Below, piece by piece: positions 1-9,218 of a stretch of 64,000 nt of DNA. The DNA comes from Lophium mytilinum. Taxonomy: Eukaryota > Ascomycota > Dothideomycetes > Mytilinidiales > Mytilinidiaceae. The notes beneath the pieces were generated by a model. The model ran no database searches and was not told the DNA's origin. It saw only the letters and a list, made by a program, of their open reading frames with translations. The stretch's first letter is position 1. Every line of letters begins with the position of its first letter. The position numbers were made by a program, and so were the translations under genes. The DNA lies in NCBI GenBank assembly GCA_010093605.1, contig MU004196.1, forward strand, positions 522,255 through 586,254, read 5' to 3'.

Positions 1-216
1 ACCCACAAAACAACAACAAAGCAGACATAAACACCAAACCGACCGATATGCCACTCTATTCCTGCCCAGATTCTATGAGCTGTCATGAAATTCCATCTAC
101 ACCGCTTTTCGGTCATACGATGTTGTTTGCGCTGTCGCGATGTTCGTCATCGTCGCGTTGGAAGCTGAGCTACGTCATCGAAGCAAATCAGGGTACGTCC
201 TAGGCCGTCCCCACGA

Positions 217-222
217 TATAAA
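217..222 (+). promoter_or_regulatory. TATA-like box upstream of the first gene
   Basis: The sequence TATAAA lies 111 bp before the ATG at 333, followed by a CT/CA-rich leader. The spacing suits a core promoter with a short 5' UTR. This is a position-and-motif call only; no start site can be seen from sequence. Confidence 0.45.
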
Positions 223-332
223 CGCGAGGCCCACCCGACCGAGTCTCTGGCTCTACTCCACCTCGAACCTCACAATCGACTCAATACTCAATCTCAAATT
301 CAACCCTTAGATATTCTAGACTTCTCATCATC

Positions 333-882
333 ATGCCTTTCTTCGGCCGCTCCAACGCCGAAACGGTGCCAGCAACCACGACCACCAATGACGTCCCCAA
401 CCGTCGCCGCAGCATGTTTGGCCGTAAGGACAACACTGCAGAGACTACAACGACACACCACGCCACCCACAAGACCAGCCCAACTCGCAGCACCGGTACC
501 GGCTTGCTCCACGGCCACCACCAAGACGCGTCGATCACGGACGCGATCGAGCACTTGAAACTCGCAGAGAAGGCCGAGCGTGATGCGGACGAGGCCCTAC
601 ACCGTGCGAAGGTTGCGGTAAGGAATGCTAGGGACCATGTCAAGAGGTTGGAGAAGGAGGCTGCTGAAGAGTGAGTATCCCAGTAATACCCTAACTCACG
701 TAGTGAATGTGACGTCGGACCGAGCTGACTATTTATGTAGGGCGCGACTTGCGAAGATCAAGCAGAAGCAGGCCCATGTTATCGGCAAGAGGGGCAAGGC
801 TCTTGGACGTGAGTACCGTTCCTCTGGTGTTCAGATGACCGCGTCGCTAACATTTGATGCAGGACACGAGCATGTTATCTAA
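333..882 (+). CDS. small conserved coiled-coil protein, three exons
   Basis: Exons 333..670, 741..808 and 863..882 join to a 141-residue protein. The donors are GTGAGT at 671 and 809; the second intron has a GCTAAC branch site just before its CAG acceptor. The first ~70 residues are Thr/Ser/Arg/His-rich and probably disordered. From about residue 75 the chain is an Ala/Glu/Lys/Arg heptad-like helix that runs into exon 2 (ARLAKIKQKQAHVIGKRGK), ending in GRHEHVI. I do not recognise a named family, though small proteins with this helix and a short GRH-type end occur in ascomycetes (recollection). There are no catalytic motifs, signal peptide or membrane segment. A TATA box sits 111 bp upstream. 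Function unknown; the gene model is well supported by the splice signals and the preserved frame. Confidence 0.8.
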
Positions 883-2242
883 GCGACTGCTGCTCCAGAG
901 CATCAAGCATGCTGCCATATCTCGGGCATCTCTACGCATGTGCGACTTCTACCTACCTCTCATGCATGAGGTCTATGCGTTTGCTTTTCCTGCAAGCGAC
1001 TGAGCGAATACCCATGATGTCCTTTTTTTCCTATCTGAGCGGCTTGATTCTTCCCCAATGTGCATTATGTTATGAGCGAGAGCGAGGTGGTCACATTGAT
1101 CCCGCAGACTGTATCATATTGGCGCCATTGGAATTGATGTTGGAATGAAAAGACCTTTGCAATTAATCCTATGCTTCCGCTTCACGTGATCAATGCCATT
1201 GACTTAAGATGTAGACTCGACACTCTTAAGGTCTTCAAGATCTATCCCTCGTACCTCGATAAGGCTGATTTCGGTGCTCTTCAAGACAGAGGAAGCAAAG
1301 CTGTGGACCTGAGCATATTTTAACTCCGTGATCTCGGCTGTTCTCATCCGGACTAGCTTCACCTTTAACCTTATCCCAACCTTTTACAACACCGCAACTC
1401 TTCTACGCCCATCACTTCTCCCGTCAAATCCCTATACTGTTATTACTTTCCATCAGTGGCACCAGAATCTGTTCGACTTGACAATGTGACCAGCGCATGG
1501 CAATATGAGTAGACCATTGCCTTCCAATGCTGAGAATGCCGAGTCGCGCGAGGACGTGGAGTCCATCATGGAAGAGAAGACTAGCGAAGCAAATTCCACT
1601 AGCGGGTACTTTAAAGTAAGCTTTGGAGAGGAGAACGAGTACACGCAAGAAGGCAGGAACTGGCAGCATATCGTAAGCTGAAAGCGTTAAGGCTGGGACT
1701 CAGGTATCAATCAATACGGTCACGACGATGCCAGCCGCGGGTCGAAATGGTAACTTAGATTCTCTTTCCAATGAACGTCGAAGTTGAGCGATGAGGCGGC
1801 TCTCGTTCTTGGCCTGTTGTCTGGTGAGCCACGCCAGCATTTGTATTTCTTTCTATCAGAGATCAGGCTGTAACAGTCCGGTGAGCTTTGGGGACAATTA
1901 AATGTATGCGCCCGTATTGCTTCTAACCTTCGAGGATACAGGGGAAACATCATTTAACGGCCACGTAGTGTTGGCATACAGTAGTTTTATCACGCTACTC
2001 ACTCGAAATTTCTACTATTTCACCTCCAACGTGGCTAGGCTCGGCACTAGATTTGTTCCGGTACGACCGCGCTCCACTCACTCGTTACTTGACAGCTCTG
2101 TTTTCTCGTGATTTTACATCCACCTACAGCGACAGCCCCTCACTTATTACCCCCTACCTCTGTCTCGTTGTCATTTCACACCCACCAACAACCACAAGAC
2201 CAGCATACACTCAACAGTTCGCACTGGAAAAAGGTTTCGGAC
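883..2242. other. intergenic stretch, 1.36 kb
   Basis: No recognisable gene of ordinary size. ORFs here are short and overlap on both strands without protein-like composition, apart from the small ORF at 1505-1681 listed separately. The last ~200 bp before the F-box gene are CA/CT-rich and probably hold its promoter and leader. Confidence 0.5.
1505..1681 (+). CDS. possible 58-residue small ORF or orphan first exon
   Basis: An ATG-started frame of 58 codons with natural-looking, acidic, Ser/Asn/Glu-rich composition (begins MSRPLPSNAENAESRED). Two GTAAGC donor-like sites lie inside it, at its end (after the codons for HI) and after the codons for YFK, so it may be the first exon of a gene whose other exons I cannot find downstream. 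No family is recognised. It stands alone between two genes on the same strand. It could equally be chance. Confidence 0.25.
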   Translation: MSRPLPSNAENAESREDVESIMEEKTSEANSTSGYFKVSFGEENEYTQEGRNWQHIVS

Positions 2243-4088
2243 ATGGACGACGACGCGGCCGTAAACGGTCGTTCCCACTTGCAACAGCGGCGAAGAATTG
2301 GAGATGGGCGTCGCTACTTGTTGCAACAGCTTTGGCAAATCCTCACGTGGAAGACTGCGGTTCCAGCAGGAGAGGACAGGATCTCCGCATTACCGGCGGA
2401 GCTAAGATTGGCCATCGTAAGCTTTGTAAGTTGGCAATCTCATGGGGTCAGGCGAAGTAGGTGCCTAGCTAACGGGTAGTCAGATTGAGAAGAAGAAGGA
2501 TCTTCGCAAGATATGCTTGTTGAGCAAGGCTTGGAACGACTGCGCAACGCCTGCGTTATGGGAAACCATGACCCTTCCCAATTCGCCAATCTTGGCACAG
2601 AAATTCTCCACACTACTCAGCCACGGATCGATGGAGGCAATCAAGCATGTCCGGTCTTTCGAGCTCCCTGAACATCATCGTCCCGAACAAATGCGCAAAT
2701 ACTACAAGTTTATCTTGCCGTACCTCCCCCAAGAGCGTATCGTGAAGGCCAGCTTCTACGAGTATCCCCTCACGGACATATTGGCTCTTGTTGAAACATA
2801 TAATCACCTCACCGATCTCGCAATGGAACTCCCACGCCCCGACCCATACAGCCTCGAACCCAGGCCGTACTCTGTGCAATCTCGTCAGTTTGCTCTGACA
2901 AAACTCGCCCTGGTCTTTTCAAAGTGGTGTAATTATACACATGAAGCACACCTACAGTTCTTCATGTGTTTACCACTCATGGTGGATTCGCCGGACCTCA
3001 AACACCTTTCGATCAGCTTCTTGGGGGTGGATAAGGAGTACCTCCCTGGAAAACCAGGTGGGGAACCATCTCCGCTCATAGACCCACTGCTCAGTAAGCT
3101 GTTCGCGGCAACGAGAAGCACGCCAATCGTTGAGCTAAAACTGAGAGGAGTCGATCTGGTTGCAATTGGCCGGCTTGATCTGTCGAGCATCTCGTTCAGA
3201 GCTCTGAAGCTTCTCCATCTTGAGCGATGCCACCAAATAGGGGCGCTATTGGACATTCTTTCCAACATGCACGAACAACTTCGCGATTCGGGGCACAAAG
3301 ATTTCAACTTGCGAACATTCTCTTATGTTCCGCTACAGTGTGCCTTCGCCCCCCCATACGACCGTGAAATGCGTCTCGTTCTCAAGAGGTTCCTAGCTTC
3401 TTTCTCGGGATTAGTCCAGTTGACGATCATGTCGTACGAAACGCTCAAGTATACCGACGGTGGGCCCGGGACATTCTCGATACTACCTACTTACGCCCTG
3501 TTCATGACGCATGCCTCCACGCTGAAGTATCTTCTGATTGGGCTAGAGAAAAGCTTAATAACGAATGAGGAGAGAACACCTTGGTACCCGCAAGAAGAGA
3601 TCGCATTGATTTGCGCCAACTGCCGGAACCTGGAGCAGCTTGGTCTTCCGCTTCTTGGACAGGACGGAGTTCCAGAGTACATCGTAAGTAATTACCGTTT
3701 CTATTGTAGCTCACCCCACTATACTAACTGAGTTCTTTCTCAGAGCGAGTTTGCCAACCTTCCGAAGTTGCATACCCTCCGCATCACTTCTGGCCACAAC
3801 AAGGAATGGAGACCGCGGAAGAAGAAGTTCGCACGATCTTGCCTCACTACATTGGTTAGGGAAGGGAGCCCCATTCAGATCTCGGCACTCCTGCCAATGG
3901 AAATCCGCAAATACTACAAAGAGGACTTCGCGGTGTGGCAGCTTCGACATAAAGAAGTCCTATCTGAGGGGCGCGTTGGGTGGATCGAAGTGGACAATGT
4001 CAAGCTTGAAGACTTGGACGAGCTCAAGGTCGATATCTTGGATGCAGGCGTTGTGAGCCGAGCCAAGTCTGGAGCGAGGTGGGACTAG
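2243..4088 (+). CDS. F-box protein with leucine-rich-like C-terminal region
   Basis: Three exons (2243..2425, 2484..3683, 3744..4088) give 575 residues. Introns begin GTAAGT and end CAG; the second has an ACTAAC branch site. The F-box is split by intron 1: SALPAELRLAIVSF from exon 1 continues as IEKKKDLRKICLLSKAWN in exon 2, the usual Leu-Pro start and hydrophobic core. The rest is leucine-rich with scattered repeat-like segments (LKLLHLERC, LEQLGLPLLG) like fungal F-box/LRR substrate receptors. By family knowledge the F-box would bind Skp1 in an SCF ubiquitin ligase and the C-terminal part would choose the substrate, which is unknown. An in-frame upstream ATG at 2108 exists, but the start at 2243 (MDDDAAVNG) gives the more natural N-terminus. 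It faces another F-box gene across a 0.9 kb gap. Confidence 0.85.
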
Positions 4089-5013
4089 GCGAAAGATGAT
4101 GATGGCGCTGGTCTGTATAGTGAGTAGGCGACTGGGCTTTGCTCTTGATCGATTGGATACATCCCTTTCGCAAGCAAACACTGCCATCGGGGGTAACTAA
4201 GTGAGGCAAATGGCTCTTGATCACGCTATCTCTTCGGAGACTCTCGAGCAGTTCAACACTCTCTGAGGTAGCCCGGAGAACTACTAGGCTTGTCAAAGCT
4301 GGTACTTTATAAGTAGCAATAACACACTAGAGGACTTCAAGCGGTGCTATGCAAGTGTGCACAAACAAAGAAATAAGGGGTATACCTCAAGTTGTGTAGA
4401 ACGCCTATTTCTATTGCCACTCCAACGCTGTCACATCGGGCATGAAAATGATGGCACACGTAGCAAGTATTCTGTCTCGTGCGGTAGTGTACACCCATGT
4501 CTGCCACTGTTTGAAGTCCTTCAATAAGGTTTTATATAGCCCAGAGCTAGGATTTATTATCCAATTTATATCTTTAAGAATACATTGAAGCACCACAAAC
4601 AGCGGCAGACAGGTGTATACGAAGAGTCGGAATGCTGGCTGATTGTGCCACATCTTTCATTCCTAGCGTGATAGGGTGGCGTAATATAGTAAAGGTGGGC
4701 TGCCAAGGTTTTGAGGCGACAATTTACGGAGTAAACAACCCAGAATGATCTCACGATGGTCTCTGATACAGCAATGATTATATGGGAAAGGTGCTCCCTA
4801 CTTTTTGCTACTATGTTAAATATGTGTTGACACTTGACCCATACCACTTATTTCCTGTGCAACGTTCCCAGCTAGCTGTATTTAGTCCGTCAAGAGGTCA
4901 CTCGATTTCTACTGCCCTGGCCTTTACATCGCTCTGTGAGCCTTTACATGGCGGCATATCAGCTCACGCGATTATATCATTCCCAATTGCTGTTATGTCT
5001 GGCGACTTTGATC
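4089..5013. other. AT-richer gap between two convergent F-box genes
   Basis: No gene is supported. The stretch carries one copy of a foldback MITE-like element (about 4414-4686) and otherwise short shadow ORFs. Terminator and poly(A) signals of both flanking genes should lie here but are not clear by eye. Confidence 0.5.
4414..4686. mobile_element. MITE-like foldback element, copy A
   Basis: Two arms of roughly 100-130 bp are imperfect reverse complements around a short AT-rich middle. The best inner part is TGTCTGCCACTGTTTGAAG (from 4498) against the complement of AACAGCGGCAGACA ending near 4612. Outward, the arms still align through GTGTACACC, TGGCACA and ATGAAA to a GCCAC end. The same family recurs at 50581-50823. 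There is no coding capacity, as expected of a non-autonomous DNA transposon. The target-site duplication is unclear; ends are uncertain by about 10 bp. Confidence 0.7.
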
Positions 5014-6426
5014 CTATATCTTGATTCGCTTCGTGTTCGAATCAACATCTTCGTCTCGCTTGCGTTTGCTAATGTGAATATTGTGCAGTTCGGAGACCTC
5101 GATTTCAATGCCGTCCTCTCCATCAGTCCTCATGCACTTCCGCTGTCTCTCTTCCGATAGAGAGAGGTAACTCGCCTCGAGGTGTTTCAGGATCTGGTGA
5201 ACGTCGTTGTGATAGTCTTTTTCATCGAGATGGTTGACCAAGAACCGCAAGAATTGGTCGTTCTTTTGAGACAGGCTTTGGGACTTGATGTCCATTGCCA
5301 TGGACCAGAGCAGTCGCCCCGCGGGACTGATAAACTTGTAGGGTCGGCGGCTCCGAAGAAGCTGCGGCATTTTCCAAAAGTCCACATTTGGCTTTTCGGT
5401 GCTCGTGATATCTAGTCCTTGTTGAATAGCCCACCACCAGAAGTCTCGACCCTCTGCGGTAAGGCAAGGGTGGAGAAGGTAGAGGTCGGCTAGAAATCCC
5501 TGTTTATTTACGCGGTATATGACGTTGGCACCGCATTCCGCGAAGAGTTTGGCAAGCTTGTAGTAGCGGCGTTCGACTGCGCTCCGGAAGGGAGTAGGGT
5601 AATAAGGATTGCGGGCGGGGTCCACTGGGACCCCGGCGTCGAGGAGACGACGAGCAACTTCCAGAGCTTGGTCCATGTTGCCTTCTGTAAGATCCGACAT
5701 TGCGAGGTCATGCAGCAAGGTCTTCGCGGGTTGGTTGAAACGTCTACTAGCGGGGTCGAGTCCATGATCGAGGCATAGCATGAGTATGGCGGGGTACAGG
5801 GTATTGACCTGACCGAAACGAGGTTGTTGAAATCGTTCCCACAAGGAGGGATTCCTCGAATCTCTATTCAGCTGCGCGCCGTTTTCCAGTAGCAGCCGAA
5901 GGCAAGCCATAATTTGGTCATTGGGAAGAGCTTTGTCGATAGGCCAAAGACGAGGGAGTGAAATATGCATGAAACCCTCCAGGATATCATTCATGTGACG
6001 TACATGACATTTGGCGTCCAGATTCTTCTTGCCTTCGAGCTTCTTCTCCATATGCTCAAGGCAGAGGATAACAGCTTGAGCTAATGTAAGGCTATTTAGC
6101 GTGGTATCCGCCCACTTCCCATGTAAAGAGTAGGACTGGTTCAAGGCCGCTAAGGCAGGCCATACCCTACCTTCCACCCAAAGATCGGCTCCGTGAGAGA
6201 GTAGATACTGGAGCTTTCGAATATCACCTACTAGGATAGCTGCTTCTAAGGCCGTCTGTCCATCGACGTCTGCAATAGCGACTTTGTGGAATTCTTCTTG
6301 CAATATCCTACGATGATTCCGGTTGGTTTGAATCAAGCAGGCGAGAGCCGATGGTGTCGATTTCAAGTATTCGCCGATCTCGAGTGTAAGCTCGTCAGGA
6401 AGAGCGTCGAGTTTTGCTCGCGACAT
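5014..6426 (-). CDS. F-box protein with ankyrin-type repeats
   Basis: Single exon, 470 residues. The N-terminus LDALPDELTLEIGEYL with following CLIQTNRNHRRILQ is an F-box-like helix set (residues ~6-45). It is followed at once by ankyrin-like units: DGQTALEAAILVGDIRKLQ then YLLSHGADLW (~55-85), a second near residues 170-195 (ACLRLLLENGAQLNRDS), and later ones including LARRLLDAGV-like and KLAKLFAECGANVIY segments. The C-terminus has a basic cluster (KRKRDEDVDSNTKRIKI) that resembles a bipartite nuclear signal. By family knowledge this would be a substrate receptor of a Skp1-cullin ligase, possibly nuclear; the target is unknown. It is convergent with the F-box/LRR gene upstream of it, with the MITE-like copy A between them. 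Confidence 0.85.
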   Translation of the reverse strand: MSRAKLDALPDELTLEIGEYLKSTPSALACLIQTNRNHRRILQEEFHKVAIADVDGQTALEAAILVGDIRKLQYLLSHGADLWVEGRVWPALAALNQSYSLHGKWADTTLNSLTLAQAVILCLEHMEKKLEGKKNLDAKCHVRHMNDILEGFMHISLPRLWPIDKALPNDQIMACLRLLLENGAQLNRDSRNPSLWERFQQPRFGQVNTLYPAILMLCLDHGLDPASRRFNQPAKTLLHDLAMSDLTEGNMDQALEVARRLLDAGVPVDPARNPYYPTPFRSAVERRYYKLAKLFAECGANVIYRVNKQGFLADLYLLHPCLTAEGRDFWWWAIQQGLDITSTEKPNVDFWKMPQLLRSRRPYKFISPAGRLLWSMAMDIKSQSLSQKNDQFLRFLVNHLDEKDYHNDVHQILKHLEASYLSLSEERQRKCMRTDGEDGIEIEVSELHNIHISKRKRDEDVDSNTKRIKI

Positions 6427-7691
6427 ACTGCTTAGCGATGCAGGATGACGCGCACAGCGGGCGGAGAGTATAGGGGATATGGCGTCGAAGGTATTGAAGG
6501 TGTGGTTGTTGAGGGTGAAGGGTTGGCGGTGATGTTGGCGGTGTTGTAAAGACGAGGGTGATTCTTCGTGGGAAGATTATATTTAGGTAAATGGAAATCG
6601 AAACCGACAGCGCAGAGGGTGATTGGCTAATCTTAAACTTCACCTTGGATAGTGGCATGAGTATAGGTACCGAAGGTATAAACTCGGCTGAACGATTCTC
6701 CGACCGCTACGAGTGGCTGGCTCAATTTCAACGACCACTCTTCTTTTGAACACCGTGTCCCTTCCGAAATGAACTCTTCAGATGCCGCCTCTTTCAACGC
6801 TTGCTCGCCTAAGTAGACTTGTTGATAGGCATGCAAGAGAACATCTAGGCTTCGACTTCCCGTTCACTCCGATGCCGCTCGCCTTAATTTTACTTGCTTG
6901 TTTACCTAATTTGAAGCGATGTACTTGAAATTAAAATATCAGAATCGTAAGCTGTACGAATTCTTAGCTATGGCTGGTCACCAGCTGTCCACTACCTTTA
7001 ATCAACTTAGCTATAAGACGCATAGCGCGTATCAAAGTCACGTTATGGACCGCGTTAGAAACCGCGTTAAAACCAGTAGTCGGAACTGCATTAAGGCCAA
7101 CGTCAGGGACCGCGGTAGGGACCGCGTTATGAACCCTTTCAGAAGCAGTCCAGGTCAGGCGCCTCAAGATTGAGTCGTAAGCGTAGTTCTAGACTACGCG
7201 GGAACACCTAGTAAATATTCGCATTAGTGTAGCACGGTGGGCTTATGAGTTAAGAGAGAACACGGAACTTAGTACGTTGCGAGATTGTCGGGGGTTATAA
7301 CCTAGGTTATGATTACTTATCGAAATCCAACGACAGGGGGGCCTGCGCAGGCAAGGATGCGAGTTGTTGGACAAACTTCTGATTCGATCCTTCGGATCGT
7401 TAGACACTACTATCCAATCGTTAAACCCGTTCGTAGTCGGTATGTCCGCGATTTGGGCCTCGTACGCGTTGACTCACCATCCTATAGGCGTCTCGGTGTG
7501 TCGGGTATCCGTGAGAATCTCCTAGAACGGGTTAGATCATTTGATGCCAGTAAATCCGAGTCACCGATTGGGTCGTCTTGAAGAGTAAATATAGGCAGGT
7601 CCGGGGGGTTAATCGCAATGAAGAGGTATAAGAAGCTGCTCGAAAGGACCGTTTTATTGATTCCGACCTCACCTCAGTGCAACCTTCCAAG
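6427..7691. other. 1.26 kb divergent intergenic region
   Basis: Lies between the starts of the F-box/ankyrin gene (minus) and the dehydrogenase gene (plus), so it should hold both promoters. No gene-like frame was recognised. A degenerate short tandem repeat is present near 7049-7135 (separate entry). Confidence 0.5.
7049..7135. repeat. degenerate ~12-bp tandem repeat
   Basis: Units of the type ACCGCGTTAGAA, ACCGCGTTAAAA, ACCGCGGTAGGG and ACCGCGTTATGA recur within about 90 bp, the middle units decayed. Only a decayed microsatellite-like tract is supported. Confidence 0.5.
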
Positions 7692-8654
7692 ATGGCCTTC
7701 CCCTTCCCAACCTTCACCACCCCCTTCCACTCCACCGTTTACCCCTCCATCTCCCCCACCAACCCCTCCCTATCTGCGGCCAAAAAGACCATCCTCATAA
7801 CTGGCGGCGGATCCGGCATTGGAAAAGCCATCGCCATCGCTTTCGCTACGGCAGGCGCTCGCGCTGTGATCATCCTCGGCCGAAGCTCGTCCACTCTCTC
7901 CGCCGCCTCGGGCGAGATCTCCGCGGCAGCGACAGCATCTGGACACGTGACGGCGGTCAAATCCTTCGTCGCTGACATTCGTGACGCGACCGCTGTGTCC
8001 AATGCTGTTAAGAGTGTGCGAGAGGAGTTCGGCGGGATAGACGTCTTCGTCGCCAACGCAGGAGATCTCTACATGAGCACCATCGAGAACGCCGTTGCGG
8101 AGGACTGGTGGCGCAGTTTCGAGACCAACGTGAAGGGAACGCTGAATTGCATGCAGTCCTTCGTCCACCATGGCCTCAAGCCAGCTGCCGAAGGAGCACT
8201 CCCACCAACTTTCATCAACGTCGCTACGATTGCGGCGCATATCCCCCCGGGATTCGGCATGTCCGCGTACTCTTCGTCGAAATTGGCGACTTGGAAGATG
8301 GCCGCGTATCTGGATGCTGAGATGGGTGACAGGCTGCGGGTGTTCACGATTCATCCGGGGAATGTGGCGACGGCGATGAGTGACAAGGCGGGGACGCCGC
8401 AGTTGGATGATGCTAGTATGTTTACCTTCTTCGTGTTCTCTTATCAATCAAGGCCAATTTCAGCCTATAGAAGCTAACGAGTTGAAGCATTACCCGGGGG
8501 CTTTTGTGCCTGGCTTGCTGCAACGCCTGAAGCGGATTTTCTACGTGGGAGGTTTATTTCCGTCAATTGGGATGTTGAGGAGTTGTTGAGGAGGAAAAGT
8601 GAAATCGTGGAAAAGAACATGCTCTCTATGGAGCTTTCTGGTTGGGGCGCTTGA
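7692..8654 (+). CDS. short-chain dehydrogenase/reductase (SDR)
   Basis: Exons 7692..8415 and 8488..8654 join to 296 residues. The 72-bp intron runs from GTATGT to a TTGAAG acceptor with a GCTAAC branch site; the joined C-terminus reads LPGGFCAWLAATPEADFLRG, the normal end of fungal SDRs. The Rossmann motif TGGGSGIG (~residues 37-44), the NAG motif after DVFVA, and the YSSSK active-site pair (Tyr and Lys four apart, with the upstream Ser in NVATIA context) are all visible. It would use NAD(P)H to reduce a carbonyl or oxidise an alcohol; the substrate cannot be told. Length matches the classical SDR class with a short N-terminal extension. It is followed by a 560-bp gap and an unrelated plus-strand gene. 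Confident as an SDR, not as a specific enzyme. Confidence 0.92.
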
Positions 8655-9218
8655 TTAGAAGTCCGGGTGGACGATGCATCAATTACTAGATAACTATCGG
8701 GAATGGAGCTACAATGAAAGCTGTTGCGCATCTGCATGATTTCCAGGAGGTGGCTGTGCACGTGTGGCTCAAATTCATGTACCACTTTCCGTTCAACGAA
8801 GCTTTCCAGGGATACCTAAGTAGCTGGTTGGAAATGCCCGGCCCATTTTCAAATCTCCGAACCTCTCCACCACATCAAGTCGTGTTCATCTCCCCCGGTC
8901 AATGGACTTTGTCCGCCAGGCCGCTGCTATGGCAGGAATCTTCGATGATTCACAGACCTTTGATGACTCACTTGGCCGGTACCAACGCCGATGCGATGAC
9001 TCTACTCAATCGCGTGCTCAGCCTCAATGGCTTCTTACTAGTTTACAGATTTTCAAATCTATTCTAAAGCTTCGTATACCTTGATACACGCTTACTTCAG
9101 GCTTCCGTGCACTCTTAGCAACGCTTGAGGTCCTCTGGCTCGCTATCAAACATCATAAAACGACGTTTTCGGCACGGTTGAAAGCTCTTCGAGCCATCTC
9201 AATCATTGTTGAACCGCT
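8655..9218. other. intergenic, 564 bp
   Basis: One 117-codon plus-strand frame (8714-9067) has no recognisable domain and unconvincing composition. I see nothing else here; the 3' end should hold the promoter of the next gene. Confidence 0.45.
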
